From positions 1 through 9,270 of the forward strand of contig SKPY01000415.1 in NCBI GenBank assembly GCA_007119305.1: a stretch of 9,270 nt of DNA, read 5' to 3'. The position numbers and the translations under genes were made by a program. The notes under the pieces were generated by a model that was not told the origin of the DNA, made no database searches, and saw only the letters and a program-made list of their open reading frames with translations. This document shows positions 1 through 6,127 of the stretch, in pieces. How positions within the stretch are numbered: the first letter of the stretch is position 1; each line of letters opens with the position of its first letter. Origin of the DNA: Nitriliruptorales bacterium. GTDB taxonomy: Bacteria > Actinomycetota > Nitriliruptoria > Euzebyales > Egibacteraceae.

Positions 1-771
1 CCCCCCGGGCAGCCGCAGCAGGGCGGGTGGGGCACACCGCCCCCCGGCCCGCCGTCCCCGCCGCACAGCGGGTCAGCGGCCTGGGGCCCCGCGCCCGGGT
101 ATCAACCCGGCTACGCCCCCGCAGCGCCCGTCCCCCCGCCCGAGGGCGGGTTGCTCGAGAACGCGGTCAGGGTGCTGGCGAGCCCGGTCGACACGCTGCG
201 CCGCGTCACCGCCCACCCCCGCACGTCGTGGTCGATCATTCTGATCGTCGTCATCGGCGCCCTGACCGTCGTCGCGGCGCTGGCCGGTGCCGATGCCGTG
301 GGCCCGCCCGGCGCCCCGGGCGACCCCTTCGCGGCGGACCTGGGGGGTTTGCGCCCCGTGCTCATCGCCGGGGGGCTCGTGTTCGGTCCGCTGGTGACCC
401 TGGGGTTCGTGGCCTTCTGGGCCGCGGTGCTGCTCGGTCTCGCCAGGCTGTTCAAGGGCACGGGGACCTATGCGGCGACGTTCTCGGGGCTCGCGTTCAG
501 CTACGTGCCCGCCGTGCTGTCGATCCCGTTCCAGCTGCTGCCGCTCGCGCTGGGGTTCGCGGGCTCCCTGCTCGCCTCGTTCGCGAGCTTCGGGGTGTCG
601 ATCTGGTCGCTCGTGCTGATGGTCATCGCGGTGCGCGAGGCGCATCGTGTGACGACCGGCAGGGCGGTCGCCGTGGTGCTCATCCCGATCGCGGTGGTCG
701 TCGCCCTCGTCCTGCTGGTGGTCGTGTTCCTGGTCGCGCTCGTGCTCGGCGGGCTCGCCGGCATGTCCTGA
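1..771 (+). CDS. Yip1-family multi-pass membrane protein, 5'-truncated
   Basis: Frame 1 is open from the window edge to a TGA at 769-771, giving 256 visible residues; the true start lies upstream. An in-frame TTG at 151 is not needed as a start, because the reading frame continues upstream with coherent low-complexity coding sequence. Residues 1-50 are rich in Pro, Gly, Gln and Tyr (for example GYQPGYAP), a disordered cytoplasmic tail common on actinobacterial membrane proteins. Residues 51-75 (LLENAVRVLASPVDTLRRV) form the amphipathic lead-in typical of Yip1 domains. About five hydrophobic segments follow, near residues 76-98, 118-147, 163-185, 188-213 and 222-251, with the small-residue stretch FKGTGTYAATFSGLAFSYVP between the second and third. 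Yip1 proteins in bacteria have no well-defined biochemical role; no catalytic motif is visible. It converges on ctaB with nine bases between the two stops, so it is probably not functionally linked to heme A synthesis. Family assignment is by pattern only. Confidence 0.75.
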   Translation, partial: PPGQPQQGGWGTPPPGPPSPPHSGSAAWGPAPGYQPGYAPAAPVPPPEGGLLENAVRVLASPVDTLRRVTAHPRTSWSIILIVVIGALTVVAALAGADAVGPPGAPGDPFAADLGGLRPVLIAGGLVFGPLVTLGFVAFWAAVLLGLARLFKGTGTYAATFSGLAFSYVPAVLSIPFQLLPLALGFAGSLLASFASFGVSIWSLVLMVIAVREAHRVTTGRAVAVVLIPIAVVVALVLLVVVFLVALVLGGLAGMS

Positions 772-780
772 GGCCGACGC

Positions 781-1674
781 TCAGCCCAGCACGGCGTCGA
801 CGGCCATCGCGATGAACAGCAGACCCAGGTAGCTGATCGAGAAGCGGAACAGGCGCATGGCCCGTTCCGGGCTGCTGTCGCGCCGCAGCTGCTCCGCGAG
901 CACGAGGAACGTCGCGCCCAGCGCAACCGCTGCGACCAGGTAGAGCAGGCCCATGCCCCCGAGCAGGCCGAACATCAGCGTCACGGCGACCATCATCACG
1001 CTGTAGAGCAGGATCTGGTGCGCGGTGTCGCGCGCCCCCCTGACCACGGGCAGCATCGGGACCCCTGCGCGCGCGTAGTCGTCGCGGTAGCGCAGCGCCA
1101 GCGCCCAGAAGTGCGGCGGGGTCCAGTAGAAGACGATCGCGAACATCACGACGGCCGGCAACCCCACCTCGCCGGTCACCGCCGCCCAGCCGACGAGGAC
1201 GGGGACGCAGCCCGCCGCGCCCCCGATCACGATGTTCTGCTCGGAGCGGCGCTTCAGCCACAGCGTGTAGACGACCACGTAGAAGAAGATGGCCGCGGTC
1301 GCCAGGGTGGCGGCCAGCAGGTTGACGGTCACCCCGAGCCAGGCGAACGAGCCTGCCCCCAGCAGCGCGCCGAACACGACGGCGTTGCGTGGCGGGACGC
1401 GGAGGGCGGGCATGGGGCGCCGGCGGGTGCGCTCCATGAGCTCGTCGATGTCCGCCTCGAAGTAGCTGTTGAACGTGTTCGCGCTGCCAGCGGCCAGCGC
1501 ACCGCCGACGAGCGTGGCGAGGACGAGCCATGGGTCGGGCAGGCCCCGCGCGGCCACGACCATCGCAGGCACGGTCGTCACGAGCAGCAGCTCGATGATG
1601 CGGGGCTTCGTGAGCCCGACGTACGCCCGGACGACGTCGGCCCGGCCCGCGCTGGCGCTGTCCACGACGGTCAC
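781..1674 (-). CDS. ctaB: Protoheme IX farnesyltransferase (heme O synthase) CtaB
   Basis: Membrane prenyltransferase of the UbiA superfamily (COX10/CtaB). It transfers a farnesyl group from farnesyl diphosphate to the 2-vinyl of heme B, giving heme O, the substrate of CtaA. The product is 297 residues, normal for the family. Visible signatures are the N-terminal YVGLTKPRIIELLL, the first Asp-rich loop NSYFEADIDELMERTRRRP (residues 69-87; D75, D77, R82), YTLWLKRRSEQNIVIGG (136-152) followed by AGCVPVLVGWAAVTGE, the diagnostic YWTPPHFWALALRYRDDY (183-200, second Asp motif) and AGVPMLPVVRG. Several hydrophobic helices lie between these, ending in SYLGLLFIAMAVDAVLG. In the first loop Glu73 sits where many homologues have Asp, a conservative change. 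The GTG start is chosen because it overlaps the ctaA stop as GTGA and has a near-perfect ribosome site six bases upstream. The frame continues upstream to 1917, but that part is out-of-frame ctaA. Translation is probably coupled to ctaA. Confidence 0.96.
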   Translation of the reverse strand: MTVVDSASAGRADVVRAYVGLTKPRIIELLLVTTVPAMVVAARGLPDPWLVLATLVGGALAAGSANTFNSYFEADIDELMERTRRRPMPALRVPPRNAVVFGALLGAGSFAWLGVTVNLLAATLATAAIFFYVVVYTLWLKRRSEQNIVIGGAAGCVPVLVGWAAVTGEVGLPAVVMFAIVFYWTPPHFWALALRYRDDYARAGVPMLPVVRGARDTAHQILLYSVMMVAVTLMFGLLGGMGLLYLVAAVALGATFLVLAEQLRRDSSPERAMRLFRFSISYLGLLFIAMAVDAVLG

Positions 1675-2660
1675 GCCGTCACCTCCTCCGGGTCGACCGG
1701 TTCGGATCGGGCGGCGAGCACCGGGGCGTGGCGGTACGCGAGGAACGTCAGGAACACGAGCACGGTCCACAGCCAGCTGGCGACGGCGAGGTGCGGGATG
1801 ACGGTGACGAACGAGGTCTGCGTCCACAGGTTCGCGACGCCGAGCGCGATCTGGATGACGACGAGCGCGGCAGCCCACAGCGGCAGCGTGACGAGCCAGC
1901 GCTGCGCGTCGCTCCACTGGCCCGCCACCCGGCGCTGCGCCCGCAGCCGGACGGCTTGCCAGGCCAGGTAGACGATCCCGCCGGTGAGCAGGTACGCCAG
2001 CAGTCGGTGGGCCACGTGGTAGGCCTCGCGCTGGTCGGTGATCTCGGGGAACAGCGCGCCGCCCATCAGCGGGAAGTCGGTGTAGACGAGCCCGGCGTTG
2101 ATGCCGGTGACGTGGCCGCCGACGAGGATCTGCACGAGGCAGAGCCCCGCGATGAGCGCCGACGCCCGGGCGAACGCGAGGTCCCGCGGGGCGCGGTCGG
2201 CGCGCGGCAGCGCAGGGCGGCGGTAGCCGGTGATGACCATGATGAGGCAGGCGATGATCACCATCGCCATGCCCAGATGGGCCGTGACGAGACCGGCCTG
2301 GAGCAGGCGCAGGACCACGAGCGCGCCCAGCGCCGCCTGCACGTTCACGAGCACGGCCGCGGCGAGGACCGGGCCGAGCACCTCACGCCGGCGGTGGCGC
2401 AGCAGCGCCCAGACGAGGAGGCCGGCGATCATCAGGCCCACGAGCCCGGCGAGCAGGCGATGGGAGTGCTCGAGCCAGATGTTCAAGTCCGCCGGTGGGA
2501 TCCACAGGCCGTAGCAGCGCGGCCAGTCCGGGCAGGCGAGACCGGAGTCGGTCGCCCGCACCGCCCCGCCCAGCGCGGTGAGCGCGAGCGTGGCGACGAG
2601 GGTGACGACGGTGAAGCGCTGGAACGCGTCGAGCCGTGGTGATGCGTGGGCGGTGGGCAA
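1671..2660 (-). CDS. ctaA: Heme A synthase CtaA (COX15 family)
   Basis: Integral membrane enzyme that oxidises the 8-methyl of heme O to a formyl group, giving heme A for aa3-type cytochrome c oxidase. The product is 329 residues with about eight hydrophobic helices in two similar halves, as in the family. Key motifs are GGAVRATDSGLACPDWPRCYG (31-51; Cys43 and Cys49 match the extracellular redox cysteine pair), WLEHSHRLLAGLVG with Glu64 and His67, HLGMAMVIIACLI (His128), GGHVTGINAGLVYTDFPLMG (181-200), AYHVAHRLLAYLL (His218) and IPHLAVASWLW (His290). From family knowledge, Glu64, His67, His128, His218 and His290 correspond to the conserved glutamate and the heme-ligand histidines of Bacillus subtilis CtaA. 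The second half has no cysteine pair, only YTDFPLM. I chose a TTG start because it has an AGAAGG ribosome site nine bases upstream and gives a short normal N-terminus; the frame is open far upstream (to 4304) only because of base composition. It is first in an operon with ctaB. Confidence 0.94.
   Translation of the reverse strand: MPTAHASPRLDAFQRFTVVTLVATLALTALGGAVRATDSGLACPDWPRCYGLWIPPADLNIWLEHSHRLLAGLVGLMIAGLLVWALLRHRRREVLGPVLAAAVLVNVQAALGALVVLRLLQAGLVTAHLGMAMVIIACLIMVITGYRRPALPRADRAPRDLAFARASALIAGLCLVQILVGGHVTGINAGLVYTDFPLMGGALFPEITDQREAYHVAHRLLAYLLTGGIVYLAWQAVRLRAQRRVAGQWSDAQRWLVTLPLWAAALVVIQIALGVANLWTQTSFVTVIPHLAVASWLWTVLVFLTFLAYRHAPVLAARSEPVDPEEVTA
1681..1687 (-). promoter_or_regulatory. 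Strong Shine-Dalgarno site for ctaB, inside the end of ctaA
   Basis: On the minus strand the bases read AGGAGGT, then six bases (GACGGC), then the GTG start of ctaB. The site lies inside the last codons of ctaA (encoding DPEEVTA). It fixes the ctaB start at 1674 rather than the upstream candidates of the same open frame and supports coupled translation of the pair. Confidence 0.85.
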
Positions 2661-2669
2661 CGCTCGTGA

Positions 2670-2676
2670 CCTTCTC
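2670..2676 (-). promoter_or_regulatory. Shine-Dalgarno site supporting a TTG start of ctaA
   Basis: On the minus strand the bases read GAGAAGG, nine bases before a TTG at 2660-2658. No ATG or GTG lies in frame nearby; the next in-frame GTG upstream would add roughly 30 arginine/cysteine-rich residues, and the next downstream GTG (codon 34) would remove the first helix. The TTG is therefore the best start. Confidence 0.55.
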
Positions 2677-2740
2677 GTCGGGCAGCACCACGCGCGGGCC
2701 GGCCCTGGCAGCGCCGGCGCACCCCGCAGCGCGGAGACGC

Positions 2741-2770
2741 AGTGTACGCGCACGCGTGCTCGGGCTCGAA
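2741..2770 (-). promoter_or_regulatory. Candidate ctaA promoter with palindromes in it
   Basis: On the minus strand TACACT (2746-2741) resembles a -10 box, and TTCGAG (2770-2765) lies 18 bases upstream at the -35 place, although it matches TTGACA poorly. The spacer holds a perfect 10-bp palindrome GCACGCGTGC (2750-2759). The -35 region overlaps an imperfect inverted repeat, CGGG-C-TCGA-A-CCCG (2761-2774). This lies in the 150-bp divergent gap between ctaA and the PLP-enzyme gene, so some promoter must be here, but these exact boxes are a guess. Confidence 0.28.
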
Positions 2771-2800
2771 CCCGCTGTGCGAGGATGCGGTGCCCACGAG

Positions 2801-2806
2801 AGGAGG
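2801..2806 (+). promoter_or_regulatory. Shine-Dalgarno site fixing the start of the PLP-enzyme gene
   Basis: AGGAGG followed by CGGC and an ATG at 2811. An in-frame GTG at 2742 would add 23 residues that are unlike the family and has no such site, so the ATG is preferred. Confidence 0.75.
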
Positions 2807-2810
2807 CGGC

Positions 2811-4001
2811 ATGACGGACGTCGGGGTGGACCCTCCGACCCTGCGCGCACGGTTCCCCGCCCTCAAGCGGCGCGGTCCGGACGGCCAGCAGGTCGTCCAC
2901 GCGGACGCACCGGGCGGCACGCAGGTGGTCGACGACGTGCTCGTGGCGATGCGGGACTACCTCGTGTGCTCGAACGCCAACCAGCACGGGGCGTTTGCAT
3001 CCTCGCAGGAGACCGACGCGCTGTGCGCACGGGTCCGCGAGCAGGCTGCCGCGTTCACGGGCGGGCAGGCGGACGGCATCGTGTTCGGCCCGAACATGAC
3101 CACGCTCACGTGGCACCTGTCCCGTGCCCTCACCGCGCGGGTGGCGGGCGGCGAGATCGTGTGCACCCGGCTCGACCACGATGCGAACGTGGCGCCGTGG
3201 CTCAGCCTGGCGGACCGGGCGGGCGCAGCCGTGCGCTGGGTCGAGGTCGAGCCCACCGCTGGTGCGCTCGACCTCGCGTCCCTGGAGCAGGCCGTCACCC
3301 CGCGCACCCGCCTCGTGGCGTTCCCGCTGGCCTCGAACGCCTTCGGCACGGTCGTCGACCCTGCGCCGTTCGTGGCCGCAGCCCGCGCGGTCGGCGCGGT
3401 CGTCTTCGCCGATGCGGTGCACGCCGCACCCCACCTGCGCCTCGACCAGCGCAGCTGGGGCATCGACGTCCTCGCCTGCTCGTCCTACAAGTTCTTCGGT
3501 CCGCACCATGCCCTGCTGTCCGCGGACCCGCGGCTGCTGGCGGAGCTCACGCCGGACAAGGTGCGAGTCGCCCCGGAGCAGGGCCCCGAGCGCTGGCAGA
3601 CCGGGACCCCCGCGTTCGAGGCCATCGCCGGGACGGGCGCAGCCCTCGGCTACCTGGCCGAGGTCGGCATGGACGCCATCCACGCCCATGAGGCGGCCCT
3701 GTCGGCCCGGTTCCTCGCTGGTCTCGCCGATCTGGCGCACGTCCGGCTGCACGGCCCGGCTGACCCGCAGGCCCGCACGCCCACGTTCGCACTGACCCTC
3801 GACGGGCACACCCCGGCGGCGGCGAGCGCGCAGCTGGCGCAGGCCGGCATCTGGACCTGGGCGGGTCACTACTACGCCCTGGAGCCCATGCGCGCGCTCG
3901 GTCTGCTCGAGGGCGGCGGCGCCCTGCGCGTCGGTTTCGTGCACTACCACGGCCCCGACGACGTCGACCGCGTGCTCGACGCGCTGGCGGGGCTGCGGTG
4001 A
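2811..4001 (+). CDS. Cysteine desulfurase-like PLP enzyme (class V aminotransferase fold) lacking the catalytic Cys
   Basis: A 396-residue fold-type I PLP enzyme that strongly resembles the 'cysteine desulfurase-like protein' group typified by Vibrio VC1184 (TIGR01976, from memory). Visible landmarks are LRARFPALKRR (11-21), HADAPGGTQVVDDVLVAMRDYL (from 30), SNANQHGAFASSQETDA (54-70), IVFGPNMTTLTWHLSRAL (90-107), the PLP-ring aspartate and following histidine in FADAVHAAPH (Asp201, His204), and the Schiff-base lysine in SSYKFFGPHH (Lys227). In SufS enzymes a mobile loop RxGHHCA carries the persulfide cysteine; here the matching stretch is WAGHYYALEP (350-359), with Tyr355 in the cysteine position. 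So the enzyme is unlikely to be a true cysteine desulfurase by the SufS mechanism. Its substrate is unknown; an aminotransferase, lyase or other PLP activity is possible. It stands alone between the ctaA promoter and the tkt leader and is divergent from ctaA. Soluble; no signal peptide. Confidence 0.88.
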   Translation: MTDVGVDPPTLRARFPALKRRGPDGQQVVHADAPGGTQVVDDVLVAMRDYLVCSNANQHGAFASSQETDALCARVREQAAAFTGGQADGIVFGPNMTTLTWHLSRALTARVAGGEIVCTRLDHDANVAPWLSLADRAGAAVRWVEVEPTAGALDLASLEQAVTPRTRLVAFPLASNAFGTVVDPAPFVAAARAVGAVVFADAVHAAPHLRLDQRSWGIDVLACSSYKFFGPHHALLSADPRLLAELTPDKVRVAPEQGPERWQTGTPAFEAIAGTGAALGYLAEVGMDAIHAHEAALSARFLAGLADLAHVRLHGPADPQARTPTFALTLDGHTPAAASAQLAQAGIWTWAGHYYALEPMRALGLLEGGGALRVGFVHYHGPDDVDRVLDALAGLR

Positions 4002-4053
4002 GCACGCGGTCGCGCCGGCGCGGAACTCCGGGCAGCGAGCGCAGCCGACGTCG

Positions 4054-4059
4054 TACGAT
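4054..4059 (+). promoter_or_regulatory. Candidate -10 box upstream of tkt
   Basis: TACGAT matches the TAnnnT form of sigma-70-type -10 boxes and is one of few AT-containing hexamers in the gap 4002-4140. The region 16-18 bases upstream (GGGCAGCG) is not a recognisable -35 box. If used, transcription would start near 4065, in the hairpin described at 4060-4077, leaving a leader of about 75 bases before tkt. Confidence 0.3.
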
Positions 4060-4077
4060 GGAGGGGCCTTCCCCTCC
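4060..4077 (+). other. Perfect 7-bp hairpin in the tkt upstream region
   Basis: GGAGGGG (4060-4066), loop CCTT, CCCCTCC (4071-4077) form a perfect 7-bp G/C-rich stem. There is no following T tract, so it is not a classical intrinsic terminator. It could end transcription of the upstream PLP-enzyme gene, or sit at the 5' end of the tkt mRNA as a stabilising or regulatory stem. A perfect 12-bp palindrome CGCGCCGGCGCG lies upstream at 4011-4022. Confidence 0.4.
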
Positions 4078-4140
4078 GAGGCGCAGCCGGCGAGTCGCGC
4101 AGGCAGCCGGACGCCGACCCGACCCAGGAGAGCCGTCCTC

Positions 4141-6114
4141 GTGAGCAACGACCTTGACCTGCTCGGGGTCAACACCATCCGCACGCTCGCCATGGACGCC
4201 GTGGAGGCCGCCCAGAGCGGGCACCCCGGCACGCCGATGGCGCTCGCCCCGCTCGGGTACGTGCTGTGGACCCGCCATCTCGCGCACAACCCCGCGGACC
4301 CCACGTGGGCGAACCGCGACCGGTTCGTGCTGTCCGCCGGCCACGCGTCGATGCTGCTGTACGGCCTCTTGCACCTGACCGGTTACGACCTGCCGCTCGA
4401 GGACATCAAGCAGTTCCGCCAGCTGGGCCACCGCACCCCCGGCCACCCGGAGAACTTCGTGACGCCTGGTGTGGAGACGACCACGGGCCCGCTGGGGCAG
4501 GGCTTCGGCAACGCGGTCGGCATGGCGCTGGCCGAGCGCCTGCTCGCGAGCCGCTTCAACCGGCCCGGGCACGAGATCATCGACCACCGGACCTGGGTGC
4601 TCGCCAGCGACGGCGACCTGATGGAGGGCGTGTCCAGCGAGGCATCCAGCCTCGCCGGGCATCTCGGGCTCGACAAGCTCGTCGTGTTCTGGGACGACAA
4701 CCGCATCACCATCGACGGGCGCACCGAGCTCGCGTTCAGCAGCGAAGACGTGCTGGCCCGCTACGCCGCGTACGGGTGGCGCACGCTGTCGGTCGAGGAC
4801 TGCAACGACCTCGACGCGCTCGACCAGGTGCTGAAGGAGGCGGCGGTCCCCGACGGGCGGCCGACGTTCGTGCGCCTGCGCACCATCATCGGCTGGCCCG
4901 CGCCCACCAAGCAGGACACGGCAGCCGCGCACGGCGCGCCGCTCGGCGCCGACGAGATCGCCGCGGCGAAGGCTGCGCTCGGCTGGGAGGAGCCGCTGTT
5001 CACCGTGCCTGAGGCAGCCCGCGAGCACGCCGATCAGACGGCCCGTGGCGGGACGCTGCAGGCGCGCTGGGAGGAACGCCTCGCCGCCTACGCCGACGCG
5101 CACCCCGACCTGGCCGCCGAGCTCGAGCGCGTGCTCGCCGGCCGTCTGCCCGACGGCTGGGACGCCGACCTGCCGACCTTCGAGACGGGCACGGCCCTTG
5201 CGACCCGCAAGGCCAGCGGGAAGGTGCTGAACGCCATCGCGGAGCGCGTCCCCGAGCTCGTGGGTGGCTCGTGCGACCTCGCCGCGTCGAACAACACCGA
5301 CATCGCCGGCGCCGGCGACGTCGGCCCCGGCGCGTTCGCCGGCCGCAACCTGCGCTTCGGCGTGCGGGAGCACGCCATGGCAGCGATCTGCAACGGCCTC
5401 GCACTGCACGGCGGGCTCCGTCCCTTCGGCGCCACCTTCCTGGTGTTCACCGACTACGCCCGTCCGAGCATCCGCCTGGCGGCGCTCATGGGCCTGCCCG
5501 TGACCTACGTGATGACCCACGACTCTATCGGGCTCGGCGAGGACGGCCCGACGCACCAGCCGGTCGAGCATCTCGCGGCGTTGCGCGCCATGCCCAACCT
5601 GCACGTCGTGCGCCCGGCCGACGCCACCGAGACGGTGGGCGCATGGCGGCACGCGCTGACACGCACGAGCGGGCCGACCCTGCTCGCCCTCACCCGCCAG
5701 GGCGTGCCCGTGCTGGAGGGCACGACCGCCGAGGGCGTCACCGCAGGCGGCTACGCCGTCATCGACGCCGACGAACCCGACGTCGTCCTCGTGGCGACCG
5801 GCAGCGAGGTCCCGATCGCCGCCGAAGCCGCTGCACTGCTCGACGCCGACGCCGTCGCCGCCCGGGTCGTGTCGCTGCCCTGCTGGGAGCTGTTCGACGA
5901 GCGGGACCCCGCCGAGCAGGACGCCCTGCTGCCCCCGGGCGTGCCCGTCGTGTCCGTCGAGGCGGCCGCGACCTTCGGCTGGTCCCGCTGGGCCGACGTG
6001 CACGTGGGGCTGGACAGGTTCGGCGCGAGCGCCCCCTGGCAAGACCTGTACGAGCACTTCGGCATCACCGCGTTGGCCGTGGCCGACGCCGCCCGCGACC
6101 TGCTCGACGACTGA
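4141..6114 (+). CDS. tkt: Transketolase
   Basis: Thiamine-diphosphate and Mg2+ dependent enzyme that moves two-carbon ketol units between sugar phosphates in the non-oxidative pentose phosphate pathway. At 657 residues it is full length. The N-terminal pyrophosphate-binding domain shows AAQSGHPGTPMALAPLGYVL (His28), FVLSAGHASMLLYGLLHL (His68), RTPGHPE, TTTGPLGQGFGNAVGMALAE, the ThDP/Mg motif SDGDLMEGVSSEASSLAGHL with Asp157 and Asn187, and the substrate histidine in AAAHGAPLG (His264). The pyrimidine-binding domain shows RKASGKVLN, CDLAASNNTDIAG, FGVREHAMAAICNGLALHGG with the catalytic Glu410, GATFLVFTDYARPSIRLAAL, THDSIGLGEDGPTHQPVEHL (His460, Asp461, His472) and LTRQGVPVLEG (Arg519). The C-terminal domain runs from about 530 and contains VSLPCWELFDE and AAATFGWSRWADVHVGLDRFG. 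All residues expected for activity are present. The GTG start has AGGAG at 4126-4130, ten bases upstream. It probably heads an operon with tal, which starts 13 bp after its stop. Confidence 0.97.
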   Translation: MSNDLDLLGVNTIRTLAMDAVEAAQSGHPGTPMALAPLGYVLWTRHLAHNPADPTWANRDRFVLSAGHASMLLYGLLHLTGYDLPLEDIKQFRQLGHRTPGHPENFVTPGVETTTGPLGQGFGNAVGMALAERLLASRFNRPGHEIIDHRTWVLASDGDLMEGVSSEASSLAGHLGLDKLVVFWDDNRITIDGRTELAFSSEDVLARYAAYGWRTLSVEDCNDLDALDQVLKEAAVPDGRPTFVRLRTIIGWPAPTKQDTAAAHGAPLGADEIAAAKAALGWEEPLFTVPEAAREHADQTARGGTLQARWEERLAAYADAHPDLAAELERVLAGRLPDGWDADLPTFETGTALATRKASGKVLNAIAERVPELVGGSCDLAASNNTDIAGAGDVGPGAFAGRNLRFGVREHAMAAICNGLALHGGLRPFGATFLVFTDYARPSIRLAALMGLPVTYVMTHDSIGLGEDGPTHQPVEHLAALRAMPNLHVVRPADATETVGAWRHALTRTSGPTLLALTRQGVPVLEGTTAEGVTAGGYAVIDADEPDVVLVATGSEVPIAAEAAALLDADAVAARVVSLPCWELFDERDPAEQDALLPPGVPVVSVEAAATFGWSRWADVHVGLDRFGASAPWQDLYEHFGITALAVADAARDLLDD

Positions 6115-6118
6115 GGAG
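6113..6118 (+). promoter_or_regulatory. Shine-Dalgarno site of tal, overlapping the tkt stop
   Basis: GAGGAG overlaps the tkt stop codon TGA (6112-6114). It is three bases from the ATG at 6122 and nine from the ATG at 6128. The second spacing is workable and the first too short, so the 6128 start (MANALTALHE) is preferred over 6122 (MHMANALTALHE). Confidence 0.65.
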
Positions 6119-6127
6119 TCGATGCAC

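Noticed and set aside
768..784. CTGAG-7-CTCAG inverted repeat spanning both convergent stop codons of the Yip1 gene and ctaB
   Set aside because: Only five base pairs with a seven-base loop; partly a by-product of two facing TGA stops, too weak to call a terminator.
27..815. A 262-codon plus-strand frame over the Yip1 gene
   Set aside because: Its product is Arg/Ala/Gly/Pro-rich and without structure; frame 1 encodes five coherent hydrophobic helices.
1675..1917. Extension of the ctaB frame upstream by 81 codons
   Set aside because: It overlaps the end of ctaA out of frame, is Arg-rich, and lacks a ribosome site; the GTG at 1674 has a near-ideal one.
2757..2776. CGGGCTCGAACCCGC resembling the T arm of a tRNA
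   Set aside because: The stem is out of register by one base for a 7-base T loop, and no matching acceptor, D or anticodon arms can be found upstream.
2742..2810. GTG at 2742 as an earlier start for the PLP enzyme
   Set aside because: The added residues (YAHACSGSNPLCEDAVPTRGG) are not family-like, and the ATG at 2811 has AGGAGG directly upstream.
2661..4304. Upstream extension of the ctaA frame to an 877-codon protein
   Set aside because: The added part is antisense to the PLP-enzyme gene and composed of Arg/Gly/Ala-rich filler; CtaA homology begins only just after position 2660.
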